A DNA stretch of 8,239 nucleotides from Candidatus Woesearchaeota archaeon (GTDB taxonomy: Archaea > Nanobdellota > Nanobdellia > Woesearchaeales > WJKL01): positions 1 to 8,239 of the forward strand of contig JAHWIB010000049.1 in NCBI GenBank assembly GCA_019322815.1, read 5' to 3'. Numbering within the stretch: the first letter of the stretch is position 1; every line of letters starts with the position of its first letter. A program made the translations under genes and the position numbers. Shown one piece after another: positions 5,061 through 8,239 of this stretch. The notes beneath the pieces were generated by a model. The model was given only the letters and a program-made list of their open reading frames with translations. It did not search any database and was not told the DNA's origin.

Positions 5061-5280
5061 AACCTATTCCGCCATTATATCCAAAATTATAAGCATGTCT
5101 AAAAAACATATCCTTATTAGTTTTATCACTTTTTCTCATTTCTGAGAATGAATCATAATCTGCATTGCCTTTTATTAATTGATGCATTTCATATTCCCTT
5201 TGTCTTCTGCCTTCACGAGCAGCTTCCTCCCATTGCATATCTAAAGGGTTATTAAGCAAAAATCCAACAAATCTTCCCAT
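5059..5280 (-). CDS. 73-aa charged protein, unknown function
   Basis: Begins MGRFVGFLLNNPLDMQWEEA. The middle is strongly charged, probably helical (EEAAREGRRQREYEMHQLIK), and the end is aromatic/Gly-rich (FFRHAYNFGYNGGIG). There is no Cys, signal peptide or complete membrane helix. It starts 22 bp after the stop of the 51-aa gene on the same strand. No separate TATA box is clear, and only a weak purine-rich AGAGAAAGAT precedes the ATG, so the two are probably one operon. I do not recognise the family. The Gly-Tyr-Asn tail resembles flexible tails rather than a domain. Confidence 0.6.
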   Translation of the reverse strand: MGRFVGFLLNNPLDMQWEEAAREGRRQREYEMHQLIKGNADYDSFSEMRKSDKTNKDMFFRHAYNFGYNGGIG

Positions 5281-5302
5281 TTTTATCTTTCTCTATTATT
5301 GA

Positions 5303-5458
5303 TTATGAATAAACCGGCACTCTTACAAGATTTGCAGGCTCATTTACTGGAATATCTTCAAATCTTTTCATCTTGCTTTTTGTTCTAAGATATTGGTCCT
5401 TGAAATATTTGACCATATCTGCAAATTCATTTTCCTGTTTTTTAGGTTCATATTTCAT
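5303..5458 (-). CDS. 51-aa charged protein, unknown function
   Basis: Starting from the ATG at 5458 the protein begins MKYEPKKQENEF. It has a helix with DMVKYFKDQYLRTKSKMKRF and an extended Pro/Val tail (DIPVNEPANLVRVPVYS). A longer in-frame reading to 5515 would start at a non-ATG codon and overlap the promoter. The minus-strand TATA box at 5483-5490 is 24 nt from ATG 5458, which supports the short form. It is the first gene of a two-gene minus-strand unit with 5059-5280 and diverges from the plus gene at 5551. Its function is unknown. Confidence 0.6.
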   Translation of the reverse strand: MKYEPKKQENEFADMVKYFKDQYLRTKSKMKRFEDIPVNEPANLVRVPVYS

Positions 5459-5482
5459 TGTAGAAACAAGCAGGATAAGAGA

Positions 5483-5490
5483 GTATAATA
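5483..5490 (-). promoter_or_regulatory. TATA box for the 51-aa gene (divergent promoter, left half)
   Basis: The minus strand reads TATTATAC, 24 nt before the ATG at 5458. Its counterpart for the plus-strand gene is at 5523-5530. Confidence 0.5.
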
Positions 5491-5496
5491 AGCTGA

Positions 5497-5516
5497 GTTG
5501 TAGCTGATTATACAAC
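5497..5516. promoter_or_regulatory. inverted repeat between divergent TATA boxes (candidate operator)
   Basis: GTTGTA-N8-TACAAC is a perfect 6-bp inverted repeat. It lies between the minus TATA box at 5483-5490 and the plus TATA box at 5523-5530, where a dimeric regulator could control both genes. The right arm extends into a 13-base word also found near the 4937 gene. Confidence 0.45.
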
Positions 5517-5522
5517 CTAAAC

Positions 5523-5530
5523 TTATAATT
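5523..5530 (+). promoter_or_regulatory. TATA box for the gene at 5551 (divergent promoter, right half)
   Basis: TTATAATT ends 20 nt before the ATG at 5551, and no Shine-Dalgarno intervenes. The message is expected to be leaderless. Confidence 0.5.
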
Positions 5531-5550
5531 CAGATTATCATTCTGATTGT

Positions 5551-6105
5551 ATGCTGGAATATGTAATAAATGTACTTTTAGGAAGAAAAGAGATCCCTGA
5601 GTTAGACAAAGCTATGAAGGATCTGAAAAGAAGAAAGGATGAAATCTATTCTGAGAGAGAAAAATTAAAAGGAAAGGATGCCCCTCTTCTTGGAGTATTC
5701 TATCTTTCATTTGGATTTAGCCTTATCGATCACTCTGAAAAGCTTTTGCCTTGCGTTCATAGTGCAGAAAATTTCAAGGAAAGACTAGATGATTTTTGGC
5801 TGCTAAAAAGATACAGACTAAAGAGAAAGATAGATGAAGTTGAAGATGCAAGAATAAAGACTGACAGGATGATCAGAGAGTATTTGGAGGAATTTGATAA
5901 ATTTAAATTTCATGATGACCCTAAACTCAGAAGATGGCTTGGAAGAGAGTTTTATGATATCTATGAGCCAGACGGACGTATTTATACTGTAGATTATAAA
6001 AATTTAACAGATTCTAAGTTTGTCAAATCAGCATTAGAAACCTATAGAAGATTAATTTTTGAATATTCTAATCCTGTTCTTAGAAAAATTGCAAAAGGAT
6101 TTTAG
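5551..6105 (+). CDS. 184-aa helical, probable coiled-coil protein
   Basis: A largely alpha-helical soluble protein. Residues about 15-42 (ELDKAMKDLKRRKDEIYSER onward) and about 84-120 (LLKRYRLKRKIDEVEDARIK onward) have the charge pattern of coiled coils. A less charged middle (45-70, with LLGVFYLSFGFSLID) separates them and could be a buried helix. The last 60 residues (GREFYDIYEPDGRIYTVDY and a final helical part) look like a small folded end. There is no signal peptide and only one Cys. The start is set by the TATA box 20 nt upstream. It diverges from the small minus-strand pair and is followed 65 bp later by the secreted-protein genes, which have their own promoter. I do not recognise the family. 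Confidence 0.75.
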   Translation: MLEYVINVLLGRKEIPELDKAMKDLKRRKDEIYSEREKLKGKDAPLLGVFYLSFGFSLIDHSEKLLPCVHSAENFKERLDDFWLLKRYRLKRKIDEVEDARIKTDRMIREYLEEFDKFKFHDDPKLRRWLGREFYDIYEPDGRIYTVDYKNLTDSKFVKSALETYRRLIFEYSNPVLRKIAKGF

Positions 6106-6119
6106 AAAACAGATATTTT

Positions 6120-6136
6120 CCAAAAATATTATATAT
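6120..6136 (+). repeat. 17-bp promoter block, copy 1 (identical at 7623-7639)
   Basis: CCAAAAATATTATATAT upstream of the large secreted protein gene is identical to the block upstream of the next secreted protein gene. It includes a BRE-like AAAAAT and the TATA box. Transcription should start near 6160, just before the Shine-Dalgarno. Confidence 0.85.
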
Positions 6137-6159
6137 AAAACTGAATATTTCTCTTATTA

Positions 6160-6167
6160 GAGGTGAT
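6160..6167 (+). promoter_or_regulatory. Shine-Dalgarno for the secreted protein at 6171
   Basis: GAGGTGAT followed by TTC and the ATG. The 19 bases AGAGGTGATTTCATGAAAA (6159-6177) are identical at 7663-7681. Confidence 0.85.
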
Positions 6168-6170
6168 TTC

Positions 6171-7622
6171 ATGAAAATAATAAAGATTTTCTTAACAATA
6201 ATTGTTTTAGTTATATCCTCTGCAGCAGTGTCTGCAGCATGCAATAATGGAATATTAGAAGGAAATGAAGAATGTGATAATGGCGGAGATAACAGTGATA
6301 CAAGGCCGGATGCATGCAGGACTGATTGCGTATGGTATCACTGCGGAGATGGTGTAACAGATTCTGGTGAGGAATGTGATGAAGGTGAGCGTCCGCTGTA
6401 TTCTGCAAATGATGACAGGATTCCTAACCAGTGCAGAGAAGACTGCAGGCTTCCTTGGTGCGGTGATGGAGTAGTTGATTATGCTTATGGAGAAGAATGT
6501 GATGATGCAATTTCAGGACCAGGATGCCACCAATGCAGGCTGTGTTATAATCCTGAAGATAATTTACATATAGATGAAGATGCAAAACTTTGCCCAGGAA
6601 CTTATACAATTGCAGATGATGATGAAGAAGGAGTTATAATTGTTGACGGATCCGATATAGTGCTTGACTGCAATGGCGCAAAATTGATAGGTGTTGAGCC
6701 GGAACTTGCTCAGCAGCAGCAAACCCAAGCTGGTCAGCAGGTTCAGCAGATAGTTGGCCAGGAAGATGAGGAAGAAGGTGGGGTTATTGCACAAGTGTTT
6801 GGATTTATAGCTAATATGTTTTCAAGAGGAAATAATAATCCATCTGGTGATATAACAGGTGTAACAGGCCATAATACTTATACATATAAAGTAGGAACAG
6901 GAATCAATATAGAAGGAGATAATGTTGTATTAGTTGGCTGTGATGTTACAAATTATAGAACTGGTGTAAAGATCAGCTCTTCTGCTTCTGGCAGCACTCT
7001 TATCAATAATAGATTATGCGGAAATACAAATGATATTAAAAATGAAGGCCAGGATAATTTTGGTGCAGCTGACTCTTGTGATAAGACAGTAAACTGGATA
7101 GAGAATGGTGTTGCAGGCTGTACATTTGACTGCAGCGGATCACCAAATAAAGAAGAAGCGGAATTAGAATGCCCTCCATGCGAGTGTCCGGAATGTCCTG
7201 AGTGCCCTGAATGCCCTCCTTGTGACAATGAGACTGAGCAGGAGACACAGCCTGAAGAAGATGAAGAATGTGTAAAAACATTCACTGATGTAGGTTATAC
7301 TCGGTATCAGGCAAAGCTGATATGTGCTGGTGAAATGAAGATAGATGAATGTCTGAAAAAATACATTGAAATGGGATATAATAAAGAAGAAGCAAAAGCT
7401 AAATGCGAAGAAGATGAGGAAGAGGATGAAGAAGATGACCAGACAGATGAAAGTAAAGATGCAGCAGGAGCAGCTCCTAGCAGTGAGCTTACAGAAGAAG
7501 AAAAATGCATAAGAGATTATGTTGAACAAGGATTGACAGAAGAAGAAGCAAAAAGGATGTGCAACCAGACCTCAGATATACAGATATCACCAATAAAAAG
7601 CCCGTTTACAAATGTAAGATAG
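6171..7622 (+). CDS. secreted multidomain Cys-rich protein with beta-helix core and C-x17-C repeats
   Basis: 483 aa. A signal peptide (about 1-22, ending AAVSA) exports it. Residues 24-125 hold three Cys-rich repeats: C-G-D-G-V, then G-E-E-C-D, then a C-R-x-D-C pair, starting at C24, C58 and C97. They match the Myxococcus-type Cys-rich repeat (DUF4215-like) seen in surface proteins. Residues about 153-320 have short hydrophobic strands (VIIVDGSDIVLDCNGAKLIG; INIEGDNVVLVGCDV) like a NosD-type right-handed beta-helix. These are interrupted at about 176-240 by a Gln-rich, acidic and hydrophobic insert. Residues 334-351 are a Cys-Pro-Glu run with seven Cys. Three C-x17-C hairpins follow (367-385, 394-412, 446-464), with an acidic linker at 413-427. 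A surface adhesion or carbohydrate role is plausible but inferred. No membrane anchor is seen at the C-terminus. Confidence 0.9.
   Translation: MKIIKIFLTIIVLVISSAAVSAACNNGILEGNEECDNGGDNSDTRPDACRTDCVWYHCGDGVTDSGEECDEGERPLYSANDDRIPNQCREDCRLPWCGDGVVDYAYGEECDDAISGPGCHQCRLCYNPEDNLHIDEDAKLCPGTYTIADDDEEGVIIVDGSDIVLDCNGAKLIGVEPELAQQQQTQAGQQVQQIVGQEDEEEGGVIAQVFGFIANMFSRGNNNPSGDITGVTGHNTYTYKVGTGINIEGDNVVLVGCDVTNYRTGVKISSSASGSTLINNRLCGNTNDIKNEGQDNFGAADSCDKTVNWIENGVAGCTFDCSGSPNKEEAELECPPCECPECPECPECPPCDNETEQETQPEEDEECVKTFTDVGYTRYQAKLICAGEMKIDECLKKYIEMGYNKEEAKAKCEEDEEEDEEDDQTDESKDAAGAAPSSELTEEEKCIRDYVEQGLTEEEAKRMCNQTSDIQISPIKSPFTNVR
6711..6752 (+). repeat. Gln-codon-rich low-complexity segment inside the secreted protein
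   Basis: Repeated CAG/CAA codons encode AQQQQTQAGQQVQQ. The segment begins the insert that splits the beta-helix-like region. Such tracts vary in length between strains in other organisms; here it marks a flexible loop. Confidence 0.6.
7170..7223 (+). repeat. Cys-Pro-Glu repeat (seven Cys in 18 residues)
   Basis: Codons for C-P-P-C-E-C, then three C-P-E units, then C-P-P-C (the units join at shared Cys), encode residues 334-351. The DNA itself is a short imperfect tandem repeat of TGYCCTGAR units. It joins the beta-helix-like part to the C-x17-C hairpins and is probably a disulfide-rigidified or metal-binding stalk. Confidence 0.8.
7269..7562 (+). repeat. three 19-residue C-x17-C helical hairpin repeats
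   Basis: Units at 7269-7325, 7350-7406 and 7506-7562 share the protein pattern C-[VLI]-[KR]-x-[FY]-[TIV]-[DE]-x-G-[YL]-[TN]-x-x-[QE]-A-K-x-x-C. Each looks like two short helices around a Gly turn, with the end Cys close enough for a disulfide. They are protein-level repeats; the DNA is only moderately similar. Confidence 0.8.
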
Positions 7623-7639
7623 CCAAAAATATTATATAT
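7623..7639 (+). repeat. 17-bp promoter block, copy 2 (identical at 6120-6136)
   Basis: The same CCAAAAATATTATATAT begins immediately after the stop codon of the large secreted protein gene (TAG 7620-7622). It gives the following secreted protein gene an equivalent promoter. Confidence 0.85.
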
Positions 7640-7663
7640 CAATTTATTTATCTATGATTAAAA

Positions 7664-7671
7664 GAGGTGAT
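7664..7671 (+). promoter_or_regulatory. Shine-Dalgarno for the secreted protein at 7675
   Basis: GAGGTGAT with TTC before the ATG at 7675. It decides that start over the in-frame ATG at 7654, which lies upstream of the Shine-Dalgarno and would place charged residues before the signal peptide. Confidence 0.85.
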
Positions 7672-7674
7672 TTC

Positions 7675-8133
7675 ATGAAAAAACTGATAGTTTTATTGAT
7701 TCTCTTGTGTCTAGCTGGTTCTTTAGTTATTGCACAAGGGCAGATGCCGGAAGGAGCTGGACAGCCTGAAGATGCAGGCCAGCCTCAGACAATTGCAGCA
7801 GGAAATGACTTTGGAAATGAGACGCCTAGAGGGCTTTCAGTTGCCTTAACAAGAGTCACAAATGAAAATGCAAGGCAGAGGCTTCAGCAGAACATTGAAA
7901 AATTTATAGAAAGGTATCAGCAAAGACTTGAGAGGATGTCAGATGTAGAAGTAGAGGAAATTGACAATGAAACAGGAGCAGTGACATTAAGAGCAAAAGA
8001 AGAAGTAAGATTCCTTGGATTCATAAAAGGCAGAGCAACAAAGAGATTTGAGATGGATAACAAAGGCAATATAAACGAAAGAGCTCCTTGGTACAGTATA
8101 TTCTACAGTGAAGTTGAATCTTCTGAAGAATAG
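7675..8133 (+). CDS. small secreted protein, DPANN-type, unknown function
   Basis: 152 aa. A clear signal peptide (MKKLIVLLILLCLAGSLVIA, cleavage likely after A20) is followed by a Gly/Pro/Gln linker with two EGAGQP/EDAGQP units. A long charged helix runs about 53-88 (ENARQRLQQNIEKFIERYQQ). The C-terminal beta-rich part (about 91-146) reads VEVEEIDNETGAVTLRAKEE, then FLGFIKGRATKRFEMDNKG and ERAPWYSIFYSE. After the signal there is no Cys, unlike its neighbour. From memory, proteins with this helix followed by the FLGFIKGRA/APWYS end recur in Woesearchaeota-like genomes as uncharacterised secreted proteins; this is not verified here. The shared promoter and leader block suggests expression together with the large Cys-rich protein. 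A partnership at the cell surface is inferred. Confidence 0.85.
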   Translation: MKKLIVLLILLCLAGSLVIAQGQMPEGAGQPEDAGQPQTIAAGNDFGNETPRGLSVALTRVTNENARQRLQQNIEKFIERYQQRLERMSDVEVEEIDNETGAVTLRAKEEVRFLGFIKGRATKRFEMDNKGNINERAPWYSIFYSEVESSEE

Positions 8134-8138
8134 ATTTA

Positions 8139-8155
8139 TTTTTTTCTTTTTTTTT
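8139..8155 (+). terminator. U-tract terminator after the secreted protein gene
   Basis: T7-C-T9 begins six bases after the stop codon (TAG 8131-8133), the same T7-C-T7 core seen on the minus strand at 1101-1116 and 3561-3575. It closes the secreted-protein unit. Confidence 0.65.
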
Positions 8156-8180
8156 AACAAATTCTTAATTTATCACAATT

Positions 8181-8239
8181 TTAAGGGTCTGTCCCAAGTC
8201 GCCAATAGGCAAGTGAGCTAGGATGCTTATCATAAGACC
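8181..8239 (-). CDS. possible 3' end of a minus-strand gene or mobile element entering from the right (partial)
   Basis: From 8184 to the edge the sequence is clearly richer in GC than its surroundings and open on the minus strand in two frames. One ends at TAA 8183-8181 with tail HPSSLAYWRLGTDP. The other runs on to a TAA near 8167, with SILAHLPIGDLGQTLKIVIN. All three plus-strand frames contain stops. The first frame has the more A/T-rich third codon positions, like the rest of the window, and ends exactly where composition changes. Neither tail is recognised. GGGTCTGTCCCAAG at the border has the look of an insertion-sequence end, but no partner end or target duplication is visible. Confidence 0.35.
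   Translation of the reverse strand, partial: SYDKHPSSLAYWRLGTDP

Noticed and set aside
5459..5515. N-terminal extension of the 51-aa protein
   Set aside because: It would begin at a non-ATG codon and run through the TATA box and part of the inverted repeat. The ATG at 5458 is 24 nt from the TATA box.
6234..6242. Lipoprotein attachment Cys at C24 of the large secreted protein
   Set aside because: The residues before C24 (SAA) lack the Leu-type position of a lipobox, and C24 fits as the first Cys of a Cys-rich repeat.
6953..7529. Long minus-strand open frames opposite the large secreted protein
   Set aside because: They mirror the acidic and Cys-Pro-Glu codons of the plus gene, giving Ser-, Phe- and His/Gly-rich low-complexity proteins. 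They have no promoter or Shine-Dalgarno, while the plus frame has clear domains.
8184..8239. tRNA or other known RNA at the right edge
   Set aside because: On either strand no consistent cloverleaf with T-arm and anticodon stem could be drawn. The stretch between the pairing ends is too short for a tRNA.

Overview
The window looks like chromosome of a low-GC archaeon. Promoters have a purine-rich BRE plus a T/A-rich TATA box, usually 20-25 nt upstream of the start codon, so many genes appear leaderless. Where a leader exists it carries GAGGTGAT, the archaeal Shine-Dalgarno. Transcription units end in U-tracts rather than GC hairpins. The proteins are short, lysine/glutamate/isoleucine-rich and mostly unassigned, with tiny zinc ribbons, a LiaF-like membrane protein and Cys-rich secreted proteins. 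This combination is typical of DPANN archaea of the Woesearchaeota/Pacearchaeota type. That placement is inferred from style; no phylogenetic marker is present. I see no tRNA, rRNA, CRISPR array, integrase or recognisable defence gene.

Layout. (1) 1-1057: a possible divergent promoter leaving the left edge on the minus strand, then three plus-strand genes: a membrane-anchored small protein, an unknown 97-aa protein, and a two-helix LiaF/DUF5668-like membrane protein with its own Shine-Dalgarno. (2) 1142-1516: two very short minus-strand zinc-ribbon genes (52 and 37 aa). (3) 1682-3562: three unknown plus-strand genes, each with a near-identical strong promoter. Two of these promoters are 21-bp identical blocks beginning exactly at the stop codon of the preceding gene. 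The first protein may be a divergent kinase fold lacking the catalytic Asp. (4) 3576-5458: four minus-strand genes: an exported four-Cys protein, a 247-aa unknown, and a pair of small charged proteins. The pair diverges from the plus gene at 5551 across a region with an inverted repeat placed between two TATA boxes. (5) 5551-8133: a helical cytoplasmic protein, then two secreted proteins that share the same promoter, Shine-Dalgarno and start block. The larger has three EGF-sized Cys-rich repeats, a beta-helix-like core, a dense Cys-Pro-Glu segment and three C-x17-C helical hairpins. (6) The last ~55 bases are unlike their surroundings, richer in GC and open on the minus strand in two frames. 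They may be the end of a gene or mobile element running in from the right.

Functionally, two themes stand out: a small co-expressed intracellular set (1682-3562) and a co-expressed surface/secreted set (6171-8133, possibly with 3576). No pathway can be assigned from the sequence alone. The most notable observations are the shared promoter blocks, the C-x17-C repeat module, the tandem mini zinc ribbons and the kinase-like protein.
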